64,000 nucleotides of DNA from Halichondria panicea (taxonomy: Eukaryota; Porifera; Demospongiae; Suberitida; Halichondriidae), in NCBI RefSeq assembly GCF_963675165.1, contig NC_087379.1, positions 3,290,201 through 3,354,200 on the forward strand, written 5' to 3'. Below, piece after piece: positions 26,025-38,040 of this stretch. The notes under the pieces were generated by a model, which was given only the letters and a program-made list of their open reading frames with translations, ran no database searches and was not told where the DNA came from. Each line of letters starts with the position of its first letter. Position 1 is the first letter of the stretch. Both the position numbers and the translations under genes were made by a program.

Positions 26025-26236
26025 GGTGTGGTCATTTTAACCTCTATCAGGTTGGTGAAAACCAGCTCACATTGTGCCGAAGAGAGTACACCAGCCCCTA
26101 ATGCTGACAGCTCTTCCCTGTATCCAATCCGCAAGATGCATAATGATATATTATATGTATAGTTTGAGTAATAGATAACTATCTGTGAACATTTAGTGCG
26201 CCTAATAACCAAAGGAGTGATCTATCTGCATGGGCG

Positions 26237-26276
26237 CGGCCCGGCCAATCACCCCTCAGAACGGTTGGCCGGGGCC
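26237..26276. repeat. GC-rich hairpin
   Basis: GGCCCGGCCAA and TTGGCCGGGGCC are near-perfect reverse complements around a short loop. The GC content contrasts sharply with the AT-rich surroundings. Confidence 0.55.
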
Positions 26277-26846
26277 ACATTATTAGAACCTTATTAGCAC
26301 CTGTTACACATATATATTATATATATTAACCATGATATGATGTTGATGTTGCTCTTTTCCAAGAGCGCATAAAAGAGAGTGGTTTTGGATTCTGCCCGTA
26401 CTGTAGCAGACGTAAATTACACTCTCTCTGCGCTCTTGTCTTTTCTCATTATTAATGCTCCACTTCCTCCCTTTGTTGTTGTGCGAGCCTCTGGGACCTC
26501 GCTCCACATATTTAAGCATGCACCATTATTACCTCACTTCGCTTTACCTTCACTTTACCTGTATTGTCAGTTGATGTTTTGCTCCTCGATCTAAGAATTT
26601 AAATTTGCTAGCCTGTCTAGAATCCCTCTACACCAAGATAATTAAGCTAGAGCTTAACAATTATAAACGGTGCATGCATGTAGACTATGCATACATTTAG
26701 GTTTGATCGTCGGGTTGATATCATCTGTATTAAACATACAGAGTGGGAGTCACACCTTATATACACATACACAGTAAGCATCATTTGGGACACATTTTGC
26801 GCAATAGGCACTATTTAGGGTATCTACACTCGAATGCACCCCAATT

Positions 26847-27499
26847 ATTAACCCGATCGAGGCGCCACGGGTTGTAGTAGTCGGTCTGTCTGTCTGTGTA
26901 TTCTGAGTCTCACTCGCCTGGATGCGATAGCACTTTGTTTGTACCATGAATAGCCTCAACACAATTACAAGGTAGTAGTTTTGATGTTAAATCTTTGTTG
27001 TCAAGTAAAAACGAGCAAAAGCTAAGAAGCTAAGAAGCTTGAACCTACGTTGGCCTAGATGTACACGCGGCTGTAGACTCACTAAACCTCAAGGAGGGTT
27101 CAGTGCTCTATAGTTATAATTATGGCACGGTTTTGGAAAACGGCATTTAGTACGTGGATCGACTGGTGTATGGTCAGACATGCACTGCATGGGACGTACA
27201 AGGATCACAGCTGAGTCAGCGAAGAAGCCTGCATGCATGGAGCTTTCCCCCCATGAAAACAAATAGGGCTCCACGTAATATGGATGTATTGCACATGTGT
27301 CGTCAAATTAAAGTTGCGTTTAGCTATAGCAACTTGCACTTCAAGCCTTCTTACCTTTTTGCTCACTTTTATTTGACACGAAAAGCTTTATGTGAAAAAT
27401 CTGCCACACTTAGTTACTTGTGTTGAGGCTATAATCCAATCTGTAACTTTTGACATTCAGGTGAGCAGATTCATCTGAGGCCTGCGCGCCTCGGGTTAT
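26847..27499. mobile_element. Inverted-ended element of about 650 bp
   Basis: The left end ATTAACCCGATCGAGGCGC pairs with the right end GCGCGCCTCGGGTTAT. Subterminal TATTCTGAGTCTCACTCGCC pairs with CAGGTGAGCAGATTCAT. The interior has no recognisable ORF. Related ends occur at 17390-17515. Confidence 0.5.
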
Positions 27500-27850
27500 G
27501 ATGTTAGAAGGTTGATACTTCAACCCAAATAACTAACTAGTTATGGTTAAAACAAAGTGTTGCATTGCAGGCTATATTGTCTGTCATCAATTTGCCCCCA
27601 ACAGGTGCATCAAGCATGCAGCAAATAGCAGGTCAGACAAACCATAATGTAGGTCCAGTTACGTTTTAACATACAATATACATCATGACTATGTATAAAT
27701 TATAATGACAAAAGTCATATATACATTTTGGCTAAAAACAACTATAGTGCATTAAATTTGAAAAACTATGGTATGTACTGTAAAAGAGTGTAGATCACAG
27801 AAAATGACAACAATAATAATTATAGCAACTCCTAGCTCTAAAAAAAAGTC

Positions 27851-30800
27851 TCACATTGTGTGCAAGTAGTTCTCCACTGGCAGTTGTGTCTTTTGCTCTA
27901 AAGAGTCCCAAATCCAATCAGACTTGAGGCACTTGATGTCCCCAGAATCCTACACCAGCATATCACGAATCAAACAATGACGTAGACACACACACACACA
28001 CAGCGCAGTACATCACCTTAGGTGTTTCATTGCCAATGATGTAGGTAGCCAGTGACTTTTGATGCTCGTCTAACACCTCACCGTCATACCTGTACAGAGA
28101 TAGGACTTTACTCGCTACTACAGGTCTGCAAAATAATACTGCATGTTTGTATGCATGCAAATACCATAATCGTGAAAGAAATGTCTTTATAGATCGATGC
28201 ATGTGCACAACAATCTGCCTAATGAAACAGATCGAATCACATACAATGTACATGTACATGCAACTGCTTCAGATAAACGACGTACGCCGTGAAATATCTT
28301 TCAAGTTGCAGTGAATTCAGAGTATTTGGTAGAATGTAAACTTTGACCCCAGTGAAGATGTCCAATAGAGGCTGCATGGAGTGACACAACAAGTCAATTA
28401 TGGTTCAGTCAATGTCTTCTGTCACACATACCTTCTCAATCTTTAACCCAGCACTCTCAAGCTTATGAGTCGTCAGAACATCCTGTAGATATAATTATAG
28501 AGGTGATTGGACACAATCTCCACAGTCTATGGAGTCAGTTCGAATTTCAAGGAATGAATTGAACCACAAAGAACAGCTCATCAACACCCTATGGCTATTT
28601 ATTATGTACCGGCCTGTGTACCTGTGTATTTTGTACCGAATCACTATAGCAATAGGAAATATCCCATTTGGCTAACTGACACTTTCTGCTTAGGAAACAG
28701 ACTTCCCTAACTGCATGGAGTACTAGGTCCTACCTACATGTACACACCCCCACAAATTCAGTACTGTATATATACACAAGGTTGGGGGCACATTTCTTTT
28801 CTGTTACATAGTTATGCATAGTGAGGCATTGTTTTGTACACATATTGTACACGTCTATTCCAACTGCAGACGTATCACACACATTGCTACTTGCCCATGG
28901 GTGTTCAAACTCCTCCATGTGTTTAGGGTTTGCCTGGTAGCACTTTGGGCCATACTTGCAGACTGGTTTTGACCTCTTAGGTGATGGTTTGGGGTTACCC
29001 TCTAGTTTCCTCTTAGTGGGTGTTTTCTTGGGGCTAGCCATTGTATCGCAGTCACTGCCTCCACCAGAACCACTGGCCTGGGCTACGGACGTCATCAAAT
29101 CAGGAATGTCTGCAGATGGATTTACAGTACAAACTAATGAACATAATAGCTAGGTAAAATTGGGGGCTAAAATGACTGTATGTTCATAAATAATTGTGTG
29201 TATTAAAGTTGGTTTCCAAGTTTCAACAAAGAAGAATCTCACAAGAAGCTTAATTTGCATTGCATACATGTATATGTTACTGTGCATCACATTCTGCATG
29301 CACTTACCGATAAATTCTTTCGACTTTTCGTATAAGACCTATAGATAAGCAAAAACATTATTAGGATATCTAAGAAGTGGTTACAATTAGTAAACCTTCA
29401 GCCTGGCCAGATCAGTGGCAGTTGACCAGTTCTTGTCGTCCCTGATTCGTGTGACTCGTGGGAAGCGGATGGAGATACCTCCTGCGGTATGAATGTTGGA
29501 GCTGGAGAATTCGGCACCAGTGATCTCCCACACAGGGGCAATCTGAGAACAGAGGAAGAACATAGAGTGCATTATATCACTAGAAAATGATCGCTCAGTT
29601 GGTAAGATTGATAGCAAAAGGCATTTACACTGTATATATACTGTATTAATTTTGTCTGAAACAACCCTTACAAGATCTGAAGCAGATTTAAAAGTCAACA
29701 AAGCTTTCTTATTGACAAGCTAAGATGCACACAGAAACGGCAGCTTTAATTCAAGACCTCCAGGTATGTACTGAGTGGAGCTATTCACAAGTTGTTTTGT
29801 TCAGCTGTGCGGGTGTCTGTACCAGCAAACTGGACTGCCCATCATGTACAGTTCTACACACATTTAACTATAGATCTGTAAAAATCCAATGTAGGATGTA
29901 CATAGAGCACGGGTTATCAACATAATACATAATTATATCACTACTTTTGTGAACGCGTACTGCAAATCCATAAATGGAAGTCTGCATGTAGAAGCTATGA
30001 CTAGGATGGATGAAGACCCAAAGAAAGCTTATACAGCACACTGTGTTAAAGAAGCCAACAAATTCTAGTGCTATTCAGATCTGTACTACAATGTATTTGA
30101 GTATCCTCATTCAGTAACTTGCCTTTGGGTCCCTGATGACTAAATCTGGAACAACACTTTTATTCACCAATAACCAGGAAGGAACCTTGGAAGAATCCTG
30201 AAAACAAAACAAAAAAGATGAAAGTATTGCAGTGTGTTTACATTACGTCTGTTAAAACGATACATTTAAACACCTCCATGTAAATAAAATTTACAACCTT
30301 GCTGATCTTGACCATATCCAACTCGTCTTGCAGTTTGGCAATCGTAGCATCATCATGACCATTACCACACTTGGCCACAGTACAGAACTTCCCAGTGGAG
30401 GAATCATAAAGCCCCATTAGAAATACTGACATCATTCCCCCTGTGCGAAGAAACAGTGGCAGTGTACTACATAGGTTAGTCCTTAAATATAATAATGTAC
30501 AAATAAATGCACATTATAATTATACATCTGCATGTTCCACAAACCAGCCTATAATTATGGAAACATACTTTTTTTTTTATAAGTAATACACTGCTGTGCC
30601 ATGCATAAAATTAGGACTGAAAAAGCTCGAGATACATTATGTACCTTTGTTTCCTGTTCCATAGTAGGCTCCCAGCACGATTAGGTCGGCAGTGTCTGCC
30701 ATAGCCCCGCCTTCTAGGTAGTCCTTCTTCACCTTGAGCCAGTGACGCTTCCCGGGCTCATACACACTCTGGAACAATATCATCTTACACAACATACATA

Positions 30801-33800
30801 ATTATGATGTACAATGAACTATGGTCACATGTCCGTATAGTTAAGTACAAGAGACGCACAATGTATTTGATCAACAATGAAATCACTGGACGGTGTTGGT
30901 TACACTCTGTCGACATAATTTAATCCCACACTCAGGTTCTGTGTGTGCATGTGCGGTGATTACAGACACACCAACCTTAGTGTCCTTGAGCACGAGTCCC
31001 TCCAGCCCCTGCTTGATCACCTTCATGATCAGGTCAGACAAGTCCTCTTCTTGCTGCAAGACATACATAACATGTACACAATGTATATGCCTTGAGCAAC
31101 AATGTATATGCCTTCAGCAACAAGCTACATACGTTACAGTGAACTGGGTGTGTAGTATACGTACTCTAATAAGCTTTTGCTCTGACAGCATTATCCGGTT
31201 TTTGACTTCCTTGATATTCTGCTCCAAAATCTTCCTTCTCTCCATCAGAGGTCTGGTATGGCAATAATAGTGTGAGCAGTGTTCCGTGGATAATAATACT
31301 TACTTGTCCATAAGTGTTTCACCATTGAAATATACAATATCAAAGATGAATAAGCAGCAGCAAGCATCTTTAAAAGCCGATTTCTGAAAAGGGAATAAAT
31401 GTCTGCATATGAAACATGGAAAGGAGGAGATGCATTTTCATTCAAACCTTATGAATCCCCAGAGTGCCAAATGGAAGTGGTTTGCCTGTGTTGGTGTCCA
31501 CCATGAGTACCTGCACAAAGGAGAGTTTTAAATATATATCAATTGCTTACAGTACTCACCTCAGCATCCAGAATCATATTGTCACCATGGGGACAAGCTT
31601 TAGAGAGGTAGTCCTTTATATGCTCGACCTACAGACAGAACACATAATTATGGCATGCACAAGTTTAGCGAAGAGTAAAAGTGCAAAGTCCTAGGCGGAT
31701 GACGTTTCTATTACTAGCAAAGTTTCTACCGTTCAAAAAATGGAAATTTGTTTGTCTGCTTGAACTTCATGTATGCCAGCCTATATTCAATATTTTTTCG
31801 TATACATGCACAGCTGACCTTGTGAGGCTGCACTGCCTTTAGACTCCTACTGAAGTACTCGAACTTGTTACCCTGTTTGTGCACCTGCACTCTCTCTCCA
31901 TCGTACTTGATCTCAGCATACATCCCATTAGGGCACTTCTTCATTGCCATGGCAACAGCACGGCATGCCTCAGCCTATTATAGCCAAAAGTACATAATGC
32001 GTGAAAACTATAGATTGTAATTATACACAAATAATTATATAAACCATATACATGTAACACGTAGCAAACAATTATTTCAGGACTTTAACCAAAGTTCATC
32101 ATTGATCATGTGTTTTGCTGTGCCACTAATGCATACACACCATGCAGCACCTAGTGTAACATGCTCTACTTACCAGCATTGGTTTAACTGGCGTCATTAG
32201 GCTGGCTCTCACACTTATCCCCCTCTTCAGTGACGGTCGACCATCACCACCCTCACTACTCTCACCCCCTCCACCTAGCACACGCTCCACAACGTCTTGC
32301 AGGTCATTGGATGCTTGAAACGCCTTGTATGCTTTCGGGTCTAGAGCATCCAAACTGAAGACGGGTGAAACTATATTAACATGGTGGCATAACATTTTTC
32401 CATGCTTAGTGTGTATATAATTATTATATATACATATACTCACACATGCTTAGGCCCAGCAAAGATACGGAGGTCGTGCTTTAGCAGACGTACATAATAT
32501 TTGAGGTCTTCTTCGGAGCACCTGAGGTACAAGAAAGACAAGACAAGAATGTACCAACTGAAAACAGACTATTAGGGATTGGGTGATGTCAATGAATACC
32601 ATGGCAAGGTTGTTACATAGATAATCACTACTGATGAGTACAATTTAATGCGCAACAATCTTTTAATGTACACTTATAATGACAGAGTACGACTATGTAC
32701 AGTGTACATGTACGTACCGTTCGACAACTTGTTTGAGTTGTGCCCTCTGGTCGTCCTCCTTGGTTACCTTGGTTAACTCATCAAGATAAAAGTCCACCTG
32801 CAAGTGGATAGAGGCATTGAATGATGATTGAAGAACACTGCACCAAGTAGTGTATAATAGAAGGTGGCACAACATATTAAATTACAAGTGCATTTAAGTA
32901 TATTATAATTATGCACATAATCTTTCATAGTTCATAGCTGAGACAGTCTGAGATGGGTAAAATAATATGCATACAGAGTATTTCAGGGCTGCATTAATTT
33001 GCACACAACATAACTGTATCCATGGTGACGTACCTCGGCTAGAGTGAGGGCGCTCTTGCTTTGAGGAGGAGTGCAGCTGCTGGTCAGGAAAAATGTCTTG
33101 GCAGTTTCCGCCACATCTCCCTGTGGGGTAGTGAAGTACATCTATTAATACAAGGACAAACCTCCAGGGCACAAGAAAACTGTACCTTCTCCAGATCTTC
33201 AACCATGTCTTCTAAGCTGGTCCCAAAGATCTGGAGAGAAAGTAATTACATTAGCACAGTAAACACACTGCCAGTGCAAAGCTTTTGAGAGAAAATGTGA
33301 ATGTCTTTCTAGCTGCTACCTGTGCATGGCACAGGTCAATGAATTACCTGACTGAGAAGCTTGACAATTTGCTTGCTTTGCAAGTTGTACACCCTTTTCT
33401 TCCCAGCTGTCGGTAGCAACAGCTTTACCAATAAGTACACATCTCCATTATAGCCATCTACATGTAGGATTGGGAAATAATTGAAGCTGGAGACACAAAC
33501 AGAAGTAAGTACTAAGCAATTTACATTCACCTGTATGCTCATATACTGTACATGTACGTTCATCCATTTGTGGTCCACATCTATTATACGTATATCAACT
33601 TTCAGATTGAACACAGGCTGCATTTTAATTGTACACTAGCTATTTGAGAGCCTTACATGTAATAAAAACTGGTAATAATGATGCAGCCACAAACCTCCAC
33701 TGCTGCCACGCTTGATGAAATCAGATACTAGCTTTGTTTTCCCATTGTACTTGGGCTCCTTCTCCAGGCGTCCACAAAGAGCCCTAAACTCACTGAACAA

Positions 33801-35689
33801 GTTATCCTGGTTGGAAGGATCAGCTGGGATGGGTGGGGTACTTGGTGTGATGGTTGATGGTCCTGCACTACTTGCAGATGGCTTGCTCGGAGATTTTCCT
33901 GTGCAAAAGAAAAAATATGTGATGCTACCGATGCCAGTACAGTGATGTAAGTTGTAAAGAAGCGTCATTCAGCATGCATATTACCTGCAAGCACGCTGTG
34001 GTAGATTAGATTAGCTATATAATATTTTTAGACAGAAACTTCCTGGAGATTCTTATTGACCTAGGGACTTTGAGGTATCCCCAGTGAGAGTGGTTCGAAC
34101 AGCCTTTTTTGTCTTAGGCGGAGGCTTGCTTGTGACACACTCCTTGATCAGGTCCTTGATTTCCTGTTTTTCAGGGTCGTTGAGCTCAGGGAACCCATCC
34201 ACATCAGCAGGTGTCTCAATCTTCTTGGTTGTGGCTCGGGCACGCTGCAGGGTGTCATACAGGATTTGAAAGTATGGGGAGAATTTGTTATTATGATCTG
34301 AAGTGATTTCTGGTGGCTTATAGGTTGCCTTTGCATAATATTTTTGTCCATTCATACGAACATTGTCCCTTTCTCTCTGAATAAAAGGGGGGGGGGTAGT
34401 ATCATATCAGGGGGCAAAAAAATTTGGATTTTGTTGTGTATAGCTCTTAGACATTGCGTACTATAGCAACACACGAAACTTTAATATGTATGTCGCTCAT
34501 AATTATATGGCACCCAATTCGACTTTGTGCAGTCTCGCAAACAAAAATTATTGCTGACGCTCACAATAATTTTTTTTATATAACTGTCTAGATGCAGCTG
34601 TTACAGAGAACAAAAACCAAACATGCTGTCAGTACTACATACATCCACCTGAGTACTAAGAGACTGCACTAGACACTACACTACATTGTAGCTGTAGAGC
34701 ATAAGCGCCACTTGGGCTGAACGCAATTTTTGGGGGTTCTAAAAGATGCGCCACTCAGAAGAAGAATTAAATTTTTCTGGCGCTGGAATTAGGATAACCA
34801 AGACAAACCACAGGTTGAAACCAGCTTGGCTATATAATTTATTTCAACCTCGGAATAAGTATAATTAAGAAGTGAATACAGTATACTCTTGTTAATCCTG
34901 TCACCCTTGGGACAGTGCAGCTTAGCCGGAATAGTGAGGTGGCTGCATTTCAGACAATAGCCGTGGCTAAAAAATGTCTTAACCTCGAATCTAATGACTA
35001 ATTTTGCGATTTTGTCTCGAGGAAAATGAATCATTTTGCTCCAATTTTATCTGCCAAAATCATACCCAAAACGTCATATCTGGCCGTATAAAATCACATT
35101 AAAAACCTACATTTGGGGCAGCCAGTATACTGGCCAGTATACGGAATAGCGAGTGGCCGCAATCCGTGCCAAACCAAATGGCCGGTATATTTAGGTGGCC
35201 GTACTTTAGAGAACCGGAATAGCGAGAGTCTACTGTACTTGGTTTCAGCTCCACCACCCAATTTGCATATTTCCCTGGTTGCTTCAGCGTATGCACAGTA
35301 ACATAAATGCCTTTTTTTTCAAGATGTCGTTTGTTCTGAAGCCACACAAGCTAATTTTATATTACGACGTCATAATCATAATTATTATCCCCTATGAGCT
35401 GAAAACTTGAGGTGACCTAATATAATGTACACGTCTAGCCTCCGGCATATTTATAAGTACGAACACTTGTATAAACAGCTACTGGAGATCAACACCACAC
35501 GCTCACCTTAAATGTTTCGAATATACACCTCGTGTGATACCACACTTTCATGTCCCCACCATCATCACTGAAGGGGTTTGGAGTCATCTTACCAATGCGA
35601 CACACACCCTTCTCAATCTGGCTCTTGCACTTCTTGCATGAGCTACGACCAGTCTTGGCATACTCCACACAATACCGAGCATCAGCCAT
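27851..35689 (-). CDS. lig3: DNA ligase III with zf-PARP, PBZ and BRCT domains
   Basis: Twenty-five exons (minus): 35689-35507, 34376-34061, 33898-33695, 33457-33348, 33230-33186, 33120-33034, 32797-32718, 32521-32444, 32354-32174, 31974-31819, 31628-31560, 31510-31448, 31383-31304, 31252-31165, 31053-30976, 30768-30645, 30440-30298, 30197-30123, 29542-29396, 29338-29308, 29109-28883, 28482-28432, 28371-28286, 28125-28017, 27949-27851; 969 residues, in phase. It seals nicks in base-excision, single-strand-break and alternative end-joining repair, usually with XRCC1 (family knowledge). The N-terminal PARP-type zinc finger starts MADARYCVEYAKTGRSSCKK. The DNA-binding domain spans about 210-430. 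Nucleotidyltransferase motif I is EIKYDGER with the adenylated lysine at about 451; EGLVLKD (motif IV) and HWLKVKKDY (motif V) follow. Unusually, a PAR-binding zinc finger (Cys830, Cys836, His843, His849) precedes the C-terminal BRCT (about 870-969). The intron after 30123 uses a GC donor (AAAG/GCAAGT). No mitochondrial leader is visible. Confidence 0.95.
34876..35237. mobile_element. MITE, family C, copy 2
   Basis: It starts TACAGTATACTCTTGTTAATCC-like sequence and ends GGAATAGCGAGAGTCTACTG. It shares TGGGACAGTGCAG, CATACCCAAAACGTCATATC, GGGGCAGCCAGTA and CCAAACCAAATGGCCGGTAT with the copies at 22205 and 59806. It lies in LIG3 intron 1. Confidence 0.75.
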
Positions 35690-35900
35690 ATTTAAATGTA
35701 CATGTATATACTATTATTGACCAAAATTTGCTCAGTGCAGTTTTCCACGACCCTAAACTCACTGTGCCATACCTTTTCCTGTCATGCCCACATTCATGTG
35801 ACTTGTGTCATGTGGCTCCATTGTAATATAAAATCAAGACCGTACGTACATAGATCTACTTGCAAACTAGCTGCTAGTTTAAGGTTAGACCTCTCGCAAG
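35690..35900. promoter_or_regulatory. Bidirectional promoter region of LIG3 and the membrane-protein gene
   Basis: A 211-bp interval separates the divergent start codons at 35689 (LIG3, minus) and 35901 (plus). CATTCATGTGACTTGTGTCATGTGGC contains two CATGTG E-box-like sites, but no factor can be assigned. Confidence 0.5.
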
Positions 35901-37540
35901 ATGCCCTCCACAAGTTGTGCAGCAGCTGCAGTAGGCCTATGTAGAGTCCTGCTGGCCCTCCTCTGCGTTGGAGCTTTCGTACTCATAGCATGTCTTGGAG
36001 GATTTCTCAACCGAGGAAGAGGTGGCTTTGTCACATTTGGCCCGCAAAATACCTCTGATCCAGATATGGAGCGATGGTACTGGTCTGCACATATCCTGAG
36101 TAGGCTGCTGTTTGCTGCTCCAACTGGCTTGCTTGTGGTGAGCTATAGCTAGCTAGCTCTTGGGATCATCTAGCTCTTGTATGGGTTGGGTTGTAAGGCA
36201 TTGTTCTCCTCCATGGTCATTAAAATGAAAATGTAATTTTTATGTCCCCTCTGCAGTTGCTGTGTGGCCTTCACTTCCGTGCGTCAGTTTTAGTCACAAT
36301 AATGACCTGGTTCAGTCTGTACGTTGGGTGGGGCTGCTACATGGACATTGGAATGGTGGACAATGTCGCCAGTCGTTCTGGTGTATTTGACTGGATTGTA
36401 GGCCGTCAAGGAGCCAATTGGACTATGGGCCATCGATTTGTTCGTGAATATGCGGGTATGTCCCTGAGGGGATTGATATGGACAGCACCTCATGGCTATG
36501 TCCTAGAGCGACTTGGCTTTGGTTGGGAATACAGTCTTAGCGGCAGTTTGATGGGACTAGTTTATTATGTCGGCTCGAACACAGATACAAGCGGCTTGCC
36601 TAATCAGGCATTCTTCAATCACGGCACGGCTGCTGCTGAAGTTTACTGGGGATGGTGGATGTGGTTTATGCTAAGCATGGTGAGCTTGTCACAGCTTGTA
36701 CGAAGAGGACAAGTATGGGTGTATAAGAAAAATCCTTACCTCGGAACAAGGCCGTATTCTTCTTGGGAGAACATTAAGTACCTATCACTAAATCGACCTA
36801 TTTTTCGGCTCAGTTATGAATTCTTCATGTTTGTCTTCAACTTTATTTTGTGCAGCTCCCTTATATTTTATTCTTTGATCGAGCAGACAGACATACGAAA
36901 TAAAGCCCAGACGTTCTTTGGCTTATTCACTGGAGTATTAATGTTGTGCTTCTCACAAGGCTGGGTTTGGAGTCTGTTGTTTCTAAATATTCAACTGAAG
37001 CGATTAGCAAAGAAGGCCAGAAATTCTCCTGAACAAGAACATTTGCAAAATGGTAACAGTCAGACTTACGATATAAGAAAGTCCCTCAGTCCTTCTTTAA
37101 GTACTGGGTATCAAAGAAACCCCAGTCACGGAAACAACCTGGACAGATATGATACTGCAGCTGCTGTCATAAGTGGAGAGACCCAGCCACTTCTATCATG
37201 GCCCTACTCCCACCCGGATCGAGTTTCCCCTACTGGTGAACGGATTAACACACTCAAGCTGCCCGAAGGCAATCCAAGTGTTTCTAGGCATGCCCATCAT
37301 GTGATACAGTCACCTTCTATCGCTACTGCATTCTTGATCCTATGGCCCTCCGTTAACAAATGGTTGTGGTTGGATGTATTTGTGTTGATGCGTAGGCTGA
37401 TTGGACTAGCGTCGTTTCTGAGCACCCTTTTGACTATCGTGTTGACAGCGATTGCGATAGTATGGGATATCGAGTCACCTCGGTTCATGCATGTTCCTTC
37501 GTCTATTTTTGTTGTAAACTTAACTTCCCCTGAGTTGTAA
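35901..37540 (+). CDS. Multipass membrane protein, family not recognised
   Basis: Two exons (35901-36137 and 36257-37540) give 506 residues. I do not recognise the family. About eight hydrophobic segments are visible. The first is VLLALLCVGAFVLIACLGGF near residue 15. Others are around SRLLFAAPTGLLVV, TIMTWFSLYVGWGCYM, VYWGWWMWFMLSMVSL, FFMFVFNFILCSSLIFYS and FFGLFTGVLMLCF. The last is near the C-terminus (LIGLASFLSTLLTIVLTAIA). Notable are a Trp-rich WGWWMWF and a conserved-looking NPYLGTRPYSSWENIKYLSL loop. A polar loop of about 110 residues before the last helix is probably cytoplasmic. It shares its 211-bp upstream region with LIG3. It could be a transporter or an uncharacterised sponge membrane family; no function is claimed. 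Confidence 0.75.
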
Positions 37541-38040
37541 TAATTATACTAGGTGAATATTTATTTGTCTTCTCGTTTTACGTTCTCGTATTATTATTAT
37601 TTTTGACTACATGCATTGATTTAAGACTTAAATTAATATGGTCAGGCCATGCATGCATCACTCCATATCGCATGTATAGTCATAAGTCACTTAATTACTG
37701 TCATACTAATTAAAGCATGCAATTAAGTGCGCGATAACAACATTTTTAGCCAGCCAGTGCCATTTTTATGGAATGTCTTCAAGATCCCAAAAAGAGAATG
37801 AAATTCGGGATTTGTGAAATATCTGGTGATGGGTGCATGGATAAATTAATACCTAAGGTAATGGGCTGTATGCTATAATTATTGTGCAATAATCAGCTAT
37901 ACTTGCAGTCCATTTCGATATAGTCACGTAGTAATAAATATAACATGTTCAGTTAGTGAGTGTTGCATAAAATAATATAAAATTGCTATTATACAAGTAA
38001 ATTGCTTCATCTACAATACAAAATTAATGCAAAACCTGCC

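Larger units (their letters stand above)
25358..27850. other. Convergent intergenic region, CCDC50-like and LIG3
   Basis: Both genes end toward this region. It contains a degenerate MITE (about 25805-26024), a GC-rich hairpin (26237-26276) and a larger inverted-ended element (26847-27499). Several ORFs of 60-110 codons were inspected and none looks like a real protein. Confidence 0.6.

Noticed and set aside
26304-26519. Small ORFs in the CCDC50/LIG3 intergenic region
   Set aside because: They have no domain, no splice partners and a composition typical of non-coding DNA here.
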